A stretch of 64,000 nucleotides of DNA. Source: Actinacidiphila guanduensis. Lineage in GTDB: Bacteria > Actinomycetota > Actinomycetes > Streptomycetales > Streptomycetaceae. Both the position numbers and the translations under genes were made by a program. Within the stretch, counting starts at the first letter, position 1. Every line of letters begins with the position of its first letter. Below, one piece after another: positions 50,230-57,576 of this stretch. The notes beneath the pieces are model-generated. The model made no database searches and was not told where the DNA came from. It saw nothing but the letters and a program-made list of their open reading frames with translations. The stretch is from assembly GCF_900103985.1 (NCBI RefSeq), contig NZ_FNIE01000004.1:310001-374000 (forward strand). The letters run 5' to 3'.

Positions 50230-51495
50230 TCAGGAGCGGTTGCCGTCCAGGCGGGCGAGGGTGCCGAGCAGGACGTCCCGGGTGGCGGTGTCCGTGAGCC
50301 CCATGGTGCGCAGGCGCAGGTGGAGGGTGTCGCCGCCCTCGTCGGTGGCCCGCAGGTAGCAGGGGTGGCCGATGCGGGAGAAGGGCACCTCGGGGTCGGG
50401 GCCCGACTCCGGGCCGGTGCCGGGCGGCGGGGCGGCGCCGGTGAGGAAGTTGAAGGCGCAGGTGGCCTCGTAGGGGGTGCGGCCGCCGCGGAGCTTGTCG
50501 CGCAGGGCGTCCATCTCGTCCACGTCGTACATGCCGTGCCGGTAGGCCAGCAGGCCGCGGGTGTGGACGTGGGCGGCGAACGAGGGGAACGGAGTGGACG
50601 GGGCGGCGAGAGCACCCTCGTTGAGCGCGGCGGCCGTCCACTGGTTCATGGAGCTGACCAGGGTGTTCCACGGCGGCACGAAGCGGTTGGACGACATGAG
50701 CTGCGCGATCACCGTGCCCTCGCCCGCTGCCTCGGCGACGCTGCGCGCGAAGGCGGCGAGCACCAGGCTGGAGACGGGGATCGACAGCGCCTCGGCTTGG
50801 CGGCGGGCACCCGCGTACGCCGCCCGGGAGCGGGCGGAGAACTGGACGGCGCTCTCCGGCGGCCCGGCGTTCGCAGGGGTGTGCAGGGTGGCGGCGTCGG
50901 CGGTGAAGACGCGCTCCCAGTAGGCGGTCAGGGCTTCGTGGCGGGCGCGGCGGGCGGGCTCGCGCTGCCACAGTGCGAGGCGCCGGGGGGTGACGGCCGC
51001 GTCTGCGGGCCGGTGCCCGGGCGTGGCCAGGGCCTCGCGGAAGTCCGCCTCCAGGCGGCCGTTGCTCCAGCCGTCGGCGGTGATGTGGTGCTGGATCAGC
51101 ACCACCGCCCTGGGCGCCCCGTCGCGGGTGACGACGCGGAACCGCCAGGTGGGGGCGGTGCCCAGGTCGAAGGGTTCGGCGGCCAGGGCGGCGACGAGGG
51201 CGTCGAACTCCTCGGGGGCGCACTCGGTGATGCTGCCGTCCACGTGCTCGAGCGCGGGCAGGACGTGCTGCGTCGGGGCATAGGGGTCGGTGAGGTCGTA
51301 GGCCGTGCGCAGCGACTCGTGCCGGTCCGGCAAGGTGAGCACGGCGGCGGCGACCTGCTCGGCGGTGTGGCCCGCGCAGTCCGGAATCGGCCAGATCGCC
51401 TGGGTGTTGGCCTCGTGCCGGCGGTCCCGGCGCAGCCCCCGGACGTCGCGCCAGACGGAGAGCTGGCCGTAGGTGAGAGGGGCGGCATCGTTCAC
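50230..51495 (-). CDS. Free-standing condensation-domain protein (NRPS C-domain superfamily)
   Basis: The 421-residue protein has the complete active-site motif HHITADG (His136 to Gly142), an N-terminal LTYGQLSVW that matches core motif C1, and a C-terminal half with SMNQWT-type residues at the channel. No adenylation or carrier domain is attached, and none is encoded nearby. The GTG at 51495 has GGAG seven bases upstream. Such proteins form amide or ester bonds, or act in trans. Co-transcription with two ATP-grasp genes is unusual and suggests both participate in making one product. Confidence 0.85.
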   Translation of the reverse strand: MNDAAPLTYGQLSVWRDVRGLRRDRRHEANTQAIWPIPDCAGHTAEQVAAAVLTLPDRHESLRTAYDLTDPYAPTQHVLPALEHVDGSITECAPEEFDALVAALAAEPFDLGTAPTWRFRVVTRDGAPRAVVLIQHHITADGWSNGRLEADFREALATPGHRPADAAVTPRRLALWQREPARRARHEALTAYWERVFTADAATLHTPANAGPPESAVQFSARSRAAYAGARRQAEALSIPVSSLVLAAFARSVAEAAGEGTVIAQLMSSNRFVPPWNTLVSSMNQWTAAALNEGALAAPSTPFPSFAAHVHTRGLLAYRHGMYDVDEMDALRDKLRGGRTPYEATCAFNFLTGAAPPPGTGPESGPDPEVPFSRIGHPCYLRATDEGGDTLHLRLRTMGLTDTATRDVLLGTLARLDGNRS

Positions 51496-51660
51496 GGACG
51501 GCTCCGTTCGGATCGCACGGCGGCGGGGCGGCACGGGGGACGCGGCGTCAGCGTAGGAGCGGGCGGCGGCGCCGGAACAGGCAAGCGGGCGGCAGCTTCG
51601 GGGGCGCGCCCGGCAGGCAGGAAGTTGCCCGCGCCCTGCCTGGACGGGGCCGTGGCCGGG

Positions 51661-51675
51661 CACCCACCGTGGGTG
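51661..51675. promoter_or_regulatory. Perfect 7-1-7 palindrome in the divergent promoter
   Basis: CACCCACCGTGGGTG is symmetric around a single base and lies in the 251-bp gap between the condensation-domain gene and the luciferase-like monooxygenase gene. Its position suits an operator controlling both divergent operons. Confidence 0.55.
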
Positions 51676-51746
51676 TCGGCCCGCGATCCCACGCGGCCGG
51701 GCCGCGCTGGGCCCTGCCGAGGGGCCGACGAGGAGAGGGGGGTGCC

Positions 51747-52763
51747 GTGGCCGACCGCGCGCCGGGGTACCGGCTGTTCGCGACGATCCCGCCGCCCGCC
51801 GGGCCGGGCGCCTCCCCGGAGGGGACCCAGGTCCCCTACGTCGAGGCGGTGCGCCGCACCGGGCGGCTCGCCGAGGCCGCCGGGTTCACCGGCGCCCTGG
51901 TCTACTCCGACAACAACACCGTCGATCCGTGGGTCGTCACCCACGAACTGCTCGCGGCCACCCGTGACTTCGTGCCCCTGGTGGCCGTCCAGCCGCTCTT
52001 CGCCCACCCGTACGCGCTGGCCAAGCGGATCGCCGCCCACGCGGCCCTGCACGGCCGCCGCGTCGCGCTGAACCTGGTGGCCGGCGGCGCCGTCGGCGAC
52101 CTGACCGCCCTCGGCGACACCGCCGCGCACGACGAGCGGTACGCGCGGCTGACGGAGTACGCGCAGGTGGTCGTGCGGCTGCTGGCCGGGCGCGGCCCGG
52201 TGACGTACGAGGGGCGCCACTACCGGGTGCGCGCCCTGCCCCTCGTCCCGCCCGCGCCGCCGGGCTGCGTGCCCGAGCTGTTCGTGTCGGGCTCCTCCCC
52301 CGCCGGGCGCGCGGCCGCCGAAGCGCTCGGCGCGCTCCCGGTGAGCTACCCGGACCCGCGCGAGGGCGACCCGGCCGCACTCAAGGGCGGCGGCATCCGC
52401 ATCGGCGTCATCGCCCGCGACACCGCGGAGGAGGCATGGCAGGCGGCCCGCGCCCGGTTCCCCGACAGCCGCGCGGGCCGTCTGACCCAGCGCGCCGCCC
52501 GTACCGCCTCGGACTCGCACTGGGTCGCGCGGCTGTCGTCGGCCGAGGAGTTCCCCGCCGGGCCCGACGGCCCCTACTGGATGCGCCCCTTCCTCACCCA
52601 CGCCACCTTCTGCCCCTACCTGGTGGGCACCCACGCGCGTGTCGCCGCCGAAATCGCCCGCTACCTGGACGCCGGGGTCACCACGTTCATCCTGGACACG
52701 GCCCGCGCGGACAGCGACCACGCGGCAGCGGCGGCCCTGTTCGCGAGAGCGGCCGCCCGGTGA
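51747..52763 (+). CDS. Luciferase-like (LLM) flavin-dependent monooxygenase
   Basis: The 338-residue protein resembles the FMN-dependent alkanesulfonate monooxygenase group: YSDNNTVDPWVVTHELLAAT, HPYALAKRIAAH, LNLVAGGAVGDL and ELFVSGSSPAG. GTG 51747 is the in-frame start with AGGAG upstream. The next gene, overlapping by 4 nt, is a flavin reductase that would supply FMNH2. Substrate unknown; both organosulfur oxidation and N- or C-oxidation of a peptide product fit the setting. Confidence 0.85.
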   Translation: MADRAPGYRLFATIPPPAGPGASPEGTQVPYVEAVRRTGRLAEAAGFTGALVYSDNNTVDPWVVTHELLAATRDFVPLVAVQPLFAHPYALAKRIAAHAALHGRRVALNLVAGGAVGDLTALGDTAAHDERYARLTEYAQVVVRLLAGRGPVTYEGRHYRVRALPLVPPAPPGCVPELFVSGSSPAGRAAAEALGALPVSYPDPREGDPAALKGGGIRIGVIARDTAEEAWQAARARFPDSRAGRLTQRAARTASDSHWVARLSSAEEFPAGPDGPYWMRPFLTHATFCPYLVGTHARVAAEIARYLDAGVTTFILDTARADSDHAAAAALFARAAAR

Positions 52764-53287
52764 AGGGGCCCGCAGCCGACGCGCCGCCGGATCCCGGTGA
52801 ACCCCGCACCGCGGACTTCGAACCCCTCGCGCTGCGGCGGGTGTTCGGGGCCTTCCCGACGGGCGTGACGGCGCTGGCCGCGCTGCGCGACGGCGCGCCG
52901 GTCGGCATGGCCGCCTCCACCTTCGTGCCCGTCTCGCTCGACCCGCCGCTGGTGTCGGTGTGCGCTGCCCTCACCTCCACGACGTGGCCCCGGCTGCGCA
53001 CCGCCGACCGCCTGGGCGTCAGCGTGCTGAGCGCCGGCCAGGAGAGCGCGAGCCGCCGGCTCTCGTCGGCGGGCGCCGACCGCTTCGCCGGCCTCGGCTG
53101 GCGCTCCACCCCCTCGGGCGCCGTCCTCCTCGACGGGGCGGCCGCCTGGTTCGAGTGCTCCCCGGTGCGGGAACTCCCGGCGGGCGACCATGTCATCGCC
53201 CTGCTGCGGCTGCACGCCATGTCCGCCGCCCCGGACCCCCGGCCCCTGGTCTTCCACGCCGGCGGCTACCGCGCGCTGGCCCCGTGA
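52760..53287 (+). CDS. Flavin reductase (HpaC-like), partner of the LLM monooxygenase
   Basis: The 175-residue protein has FGAFPTGVTALAA, STFVPVSLDPPLVSVC and LGVSVLSAGQ, the typical flavin-binding blocks. The GTG start overlaps the stop of the monooxygenase gene. It probably delivers reduced flavin to that enzyme and perhaps also to the RutA-like monooxygenase encoded convergently. Confidence 0.88.
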   Translation: MKGPAADAPPDPGEPRTADFEPLALRRVFGAFPTGVTALAALRDGAPVGMAASTFVPVSLDPPLVSVCAALTSTTWPRLRTADRLGVSVLSAGQESASRRLSSAGADRFAGLGWRSTPSGAVLLDGAAAWFECSPVRELPAGDHVIALLRLHAMSAAPDPRPLVFHAGGYRALAP

Positions 53288-53319
53288 GCGGGGGCCCTTT
53301 GCGCCATCACGCCGCGCCA

Positions 53320-54381
53320 TCACACCGCGGCCTCGTCGCGGGCGCGCAGCGCGGGCAGCACGGTCTCGCCGAAGCGGAGCATGTCCTCGTCGTACTCCGG
53401 GAAGATCAGCATGAGCCCGTCCAGGTCGGCCTCCCGCACGATGTAGGCGATGTGCTCGGTGACGGTGGCCGCCGAACCGGCGACGTACGCGGTCTGGAAC
53501 GCCGCCTCGCCCTCGGCGCCCTGCGCCCACGCCCGGGCCTGGTCATCGGGCACGCCCCAGGTGCTGCGCATGCGCGCCAGCGCCTCGCGGTCCAGCCCCG
53601 CCCCCCACTCCCGGACCTTCCTGGCCGCCAGGTCGTCGGTCTCGTCCTGGACCACGGTGAGCATGGAGTACGTCCGGCAGACCCGGCCGTTGGCCGCCGC
53701 CCGCGCGTGGACGTCGGCCGACAGGGCCCGCATCTCCGCAAGGCTCTCGGCGGCGAGGAAGGCGCCGTCGGCGTAGCGGGCCTGGAAGCGGCGCGCGTCC
53801 TCGGACGTGCCGGCGCTGATGATCGTGGGGCGGCGGGCCGGCTGCGGGTGGGACCGGCAGTCCACGAGGTCGAAGTACGGCGTGTGCATGGTGACGGACG
53901 GCTCGCTCCACAGCCGGGTGACCGCCTCCGTCCATAGCTCCGTCATCCGGTAGCGGTCGTGGTGGCCGAGGCCGGCGTCCCAGAGGCCGAACTGCTCGAA
54001 CTCCCCGGCGTAGGAGCCGCCCACGATGTTCAGCCCGGCCCGGCCGCCGGAGATGTCCTGGAGGGTGGTGAGCATCTTGGCCGCGACGGCGGGGTTGTGC
54101 ACGTTCGCGTGCAGGGTGGCCCAGATCCCGACCCGGCTGGTGGCCTCGGCGAGCGCCGCCATCATCGTCATCGACTCCAGCGAGCGGCCCCAGTGGTCGG
54201 TGGTCCCGCCGAAGCCGCGCCACTTGGCCATCGACATGACGAAGTCCAGGCCGATGCGCTCCGCGTGGAGGGCCGCGCGCCGGTTCCACGCGTAGCTCGC
54301 CTCGGGGTGCGGCGCCGTCGTGGACAGCATCCAGCCGCCGTTCCCGATGGGGAGGAAGACTCCGTACTCTTTCGCGGGCAC
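53320..54381 (-). CDS. RutA-like luciferase-family monooxygenase
   Basis: The 353-residue protein starts at a GTG. Its N-terminal half follows RutA, the flavin-dependent pyrimidine oxygenase (GVFLPIGNGGWMLST, FDFVMSMAKWRGFGG-type, TTDHWGRSLESMTMMAAL). Related enzymes oxidise dimethylsulfone or other small N/S compounds. It is the last gene of an operon with a NitT/TauT-type importer, 12 bp after the binding-protein gene, so it likely oxidises the imported compound to release N or S. Confidence 0.85.
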   Translation of the reverse strand: MPAKEYGVFLPIGNGGWMLSTTAPHPEASYAWNRRAALHAERIGLDFVMSMAKWRGFGGTTDHWGRSLESMTMMAALAEATSRVGIWATLHANVHNPAVAAKMLTTLQDISGGRAGLNIVGGSYAGEFEQFGLWDAGLGHHDRYRMTELWTEAVTRLWSEPSVTMHTPYFDLVDCRSHPQPARRPTIISAGTSEDARRFQARYADGAFLAAESLAEMRALSADVHARAAANGRVCRTYSMLTVVQDETDDLAARKVREWGAGLDREALARMRSTWGVPDDQARAWAQGAEGEAAFQTAYVAGSAATVTEHIAYIVREADLDGLMLIFPEYDEDMLRFGETVLPALRARDEAAV

Positions 54382-54393
54382 GTTGCGGCCTTT

Positions 54394-55497
54394 CTACGGG
54401 GCGGGCCAGATGAGCTTGCCGTCGGAGTAGAGGGTGCTCACGTACGAGGTGTCGAACCATCCCGCGGCCTTCGCGGCGGTCACGCCGGCGGGCACGATGC
54501 CGAACCGGTGCAGCATGCCGACGAGCCGGGTGACGTTGCCGGGGTCGATGCCGCCCAGCGGCTGTCCCGGCGTCGGGTTGTCCGCGACGACCTGGGTCTC
54601 GGTCCGCCAGATGGTGGCGTTGAGCTTCTTGTCGTAGGTCGGGCCGGACAGCTTCGCCGCGTAGCCGACGCACTCGGTGGTGCGGGCCGGGCTCGCGGAG
54701 CAGTAGGCGTAGGCGTGCAGTGCCGCGCGCAGGACGTCCTCGACCGCGTGCGGGTGGGCCCGGGCGAACGCCGGGTTGACGGCCATCGCGCCGATGGAGC
54801 TGGGGATGCCGTAGTCGACGGGCTGCCACACAGTGACCTGCTTGCCTGCCGCCTTCAACTGGTTGGGCTCGTTGGAGACGAATCCGGTGAGCGCCGCGAG
54901 GCCCCCCTGCCGGCGGGGCAGCACGGAGGGGTCGTAGCCCTCCTTGACCAGTTTCAGCGAGTCCCATCTCACCCCGGCCTTGACGAGCATCGCCTCCACT
55001 GCGGCGGGCACGTAGCCCTTGTCGCCGACGACCTTGCCATCGAGCTGGGTGAGATCGGTGATGTCCTTGTTCGTCATCAGGATGTCCAGGCCCGCGTTCG
55101 AGTAGGACGAGATCCCCTCGATGGCGATGCCGTTGGCCCGGGTCTGGATGACGTCCTGTTCGGCAACCGCGGACACGGTCGCCTTCCCGGCGGCCAGCAG
55201 CTTGGTGTTCTGCGCGGTGTCGCCGGTGCCGGGCCTCAGCTTGACGTCGAGGCACAGGTCCTTGAAATAGCCCAGCTTCGCGGCGGCGACGTACTCCAGG
55301 ATCGAGACCGAGGACTGGTACTGGTAGCCGGACAGGTAGGTGATCGGGCCGGCGGCCTCGTTCTCGGCGCAGCGCGCCGCGGAGACCGCCGAGCCCTTGG
55401 CGTCCGCGGGGTCGCCGCCGCCCGAGCTGCATCCGGCGACGGCGACGGCCAGGGCGGCGGCGAGGACCGGGCCGATGCGGGCGGGGCGGTGCGGCAT
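54394..55497 (-). CDS. ABC transporter substrate-binding lipoprotein (NMT1/SsuA-like)
   Basis: The 367-residue protein has a signal peptide ending in VAGC, so it should be a lipid-anchored binding protein. The mature part has the NMT1/THI5-like fold features: AAKLGYFKDLCLDV, QDVIQTRANGIAIEG, and a C-terminal YVSTLYSDGKLIW. Members bind sulfonates, taurine, nitrate, pyrimidines or riboflavin precursors. Two Cys residues (ARCAEN and KDLCLDV) may form a disulfide. Followed by the RutA-like gene. Confidence 0.88.
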   Translation of the reverse strand: MPHRPARIGPVLAAALAVAVAGCSSGGGDPADAKGSAVSAARCAENEAAGPITYLSGYQYQSSVSILEYVAAAKLGYFKDLCLDVKLRPGTGDTAQNTKLLAAGKATVSAVAEQDVIQTRANGIAIEGISSYSNAGLDILMTNKDITDLTQLDGKVVGDKGYVPAAVEAMLVKAGVRWDSLKLVKEGYDPSVLPRRQGGLAALTGFVSNEPNQLKAAGKQVTVWQPVDYGIPSSIGAMAVNPAFARAHPHAVEDVLRAALHAYAYCSASPARTTECVGYAAKLSGPTYDKKLNATIWRTETQVVADNPTPGQPLGGIDPGNVTRLVGMLHRFGIVPAGVTAAKAAGWFDTSYVSTLYSDGKLIWPAP

Positions 55498-55595
55498 GGG
55501 GTTCTCCGTGGGTTGTCGGGCGAAGCCGGAAGGGCGTGGGCGGCGCGGGGTGGGCGTGGACGCGCCGAGGGCGCGCGGGGGCGATCGGTGGCGGG

Positions 55596-56444
55596 TCAGT
55601 CCCGGGTGCTGTCGTGCCAGTGCAGGGCGCGGCGCTCGGCCACCGTGACGGCGGACAGCAGCAGGACGCCCATGAGCGCGAGGACGAGGATCGAGGCGTA
55701 CACGACCGGCAGCTGGTTCATGGAGGAGGCCACGCTGATCGCCGTACCGAGGCCACTCGCCGACCCCGACGCCGACATCTCGGCCACCACGGCCCCGATG
55801 ACGGACAGGGGGAAGACGATGCGCAGCGCCGCGAAGACGAAGGGCAGGGCGCTCGGCACCCGCAGGTGCCACAGCAGCTCGACACGGCTCGCGTCCACCG
55901 TCCGGTACACCTGGAGCACCTCGCGCGGCACGGACCGCAGGCCGGTCGCGGTGTTGATGAGGATGGGGAAGAAGCAGATCAGGCCGGTGATGACCAGCTT
56001 GGGCAGGGGGCCGAAGCCGAAGGCCACCACCAGCGCCGGGGCCACCGCGACCAGGGGCGTGACGTTGAGGACGGTCGCGACCGGCATCACCGCCCGGCGC
56101 ACCAGCGGGAACTCGCTGGTGAGCACCGCCAGCACGAAGGCGGCGGCGAACCCCATCGCGAGCCCGGCGACCGCCTCGCCCAGGGTGACCAGGGCGTTGT
56201 GGACGTAGTAGCCGGGGTTGTCGAGCAGCGACCTGCCGACGTCCCGCAGCGGCGGCAGCAGGTAGGGCAGCCTCCTGGCCCCGTACTGCCACAGGGCGGC
56301 GAGCCCGGCCAGCATCACCACCAGGGGGAGCCACACGGCGGGGCGGAGCCAGGCCGGCACGGACGGCCGGCGGCCGGGTCTGCGGCGCCGGGCGGGCGGC
56401 TCCTCCCCGGTCGCCGGGACGGCGCGCCCCTCGGTGGCGGTCAT
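55596..56444 (-). CDS. ABC transporter permease (SsuC/TauC/NitT type)
   Basis: The 282-residue protein has an Arg/Pro-rich cytoplasmic N-terminus, then about six membrane segments and the EAA-type loop (YRTVDASRVELLWHLRVPSALPFV). ATG 56444 was preferred over 56474 because GGGGAGG lies eight bases upstream and the longer start would overlap the ATPase gene. It pairs with the ATPase upstream and the lipoprotein downstream. Confidence 0.9.
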   Translation of the reverse strand: MTATEGRAVPATGEEPPARRRRPGRRPSVPAWLRPAVWLPLVVMLAGLAALWQYGARRLPYLLPPLRDVGRSLLDNPGYYVHNALVTLGEAVAGLAMGFAAAFVLAVLTSEFPLVRRAVMPVATVLNVTPLVAVAPALVVAFGFGPLPKLVITGLICFFPILINTATGLRSVPREVLQVYRTVDASRVELLWHLRVPSALPFVFAALRIVFPLSVIGAVVAEMSASGSASGLGTAISVASSMNQLPVVYASILVLALMGVLLLSAVTVAERRALHWHDSTRD

Positions 56445-56460
56445 CTCCTCGGCCTCCCCT

Positions 56461-57291
56461 TCAGGCGGCGTCATGGTGCCAGGCGCGGCGCAGCCGGTCC
56501 CTGATCAGGTCCTCGTAGGCGTGGAAGCGGCGCTCCCCGAGGAGCTGCCCGCGGCGCGGCCGGGGCAGGTCGACCTCGATGCCCTCCACGATGCGGCCGG
56601 GTCCCGAGGCCATGACGACCACGGTGTCGGCGAGCCGCACGGCCTCGGTCACGGAGTGGGTGACGAACAGGACCGTGGTCTCCGACTCCTCCCACAGGTC
56701 GAGCAGTTGGTCCTGCAGGCTCTCGCGGGTGAACTCGTCCAGCGCGGAGAAGGGCTCGTCCATGACGAGGACGTCGGGCCGCAGGCCGAAGGCGCGCACG
56801 ATGGCGACGCGCTGCCGCATGCCGCCGGACAGCTGACCCGGCAGCTTGCGCGCCACGTCGCCGAGACCGGCCCGGCGCAGGAGTTCGCGCATGTCGGGCC
56901 CGGCCGCGGGCGGCTGCCGCCCGGTGAGGCCGGCGATGCGGGCGCGGCGGGCGGCGGCACGGCGGTTCACCTTCTGCGGCAGGGTGACGTTGCGCAGGAC
57001 GGACATCCAGGGCAGCAGGGCCGGGCTCTGCGGGACCAGGCCGATCAGCTTGGCGGCGCACGCCTCGGCGGGTGTCACGCCGTGCACCCGGATGTCGCCG
57101 CGCTCGGGCTGTTCGAGGCCGGCGACCAGGCGCAGCAGGGTCGACTTGCCGCAGCCGCTGGGTCCGATGAGGGCGACGAAGCGGCCGGGTTCGACGGTCA
57201 GGCCGACGTCGTCCAGGGCGAACGTCGCGCTGGGCCCGGACCCGTAGACCATGCGCACGGACCGCACCTCGACCGCGGGTGTTCCCGTCAT
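56461..57291 (-). CDS. ABC transporter ATP-binding protein (SsuB/TauB/NitT type)
   Basis: The 276-residue ATPase has Walker A GPSGCGKST, Q-loop VPQSPALLPWMSV, signature LSGGMRQRVAI and Walker B VLVMDEPFSALD, then the H-loop THSVTEA. An insertion of ~20 residues between Q-loop and signature (RRAAARRARIAGLTGRQPP) is longer than usual. The ATG at 57291 has GGGAG upstream. It is the first gene of the importer-monooxygenase operon. Confidence 0.92.
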   Translation of the reverse strand: MTGTPAVEVRSVRMVYGSGPSATFALDDVGLTVEPGRFVALIGPSGCGKSTLLRLVAGLEQPERGDIRVHGVTPAEACAAKLIGLVPQSPALLPWMSVLRNVTLPQKVNRRAAARRARIAGLTGRQPPAAGPDMRELLRRAGLGDVARKLPGQLSGGMRQRVAIVRAFGLRPDVLVMDEPFSALDEFTRESLQDQLLDLWEESETTVLFVTHSVTEAVRLADTVVVMASGPGRIVEGIEVDLPRPRRGQLLGERRFHAYEDLIRDRLRRAWHHDAA

Positions 57292-57576
57292 CTGCACGCT
57301 CCCGTCAGGTGGCGGGCGCACGGGCCCGGTCCAGGAGGCCGGGATGCGCGTGCGGCGCGATCCGCGGGCGCCGCACGGCGCCCGCTCGCGTGCCCCGGCC
57401 TCAAGGGCGCTGTGTTCCTGCCCAGCACACCGGCCGGTTACGCGCCGTTATTTTGGCCGCGGTAGTGTTTCGGCCACTTCGCCGCCGGACACACGGCCGC
57501 CGGTTCCGCGCTGTCGGTTCGGCGTTGGCCCGGCGGCGCCGCGGCGGGCGGGACTCCCCGGCGGGGTGGGGCTGTT
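57292..57576. other. Intergenic region upstream of the importer operon
   Basis: The 285 bp between the SARP stop and the importer start include an AT-richer spot (about 57435-57475, GTTATTTTGG) that could carry the operon promoter. No strong hairpin or palindrome was found. Confidence 0.35.
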
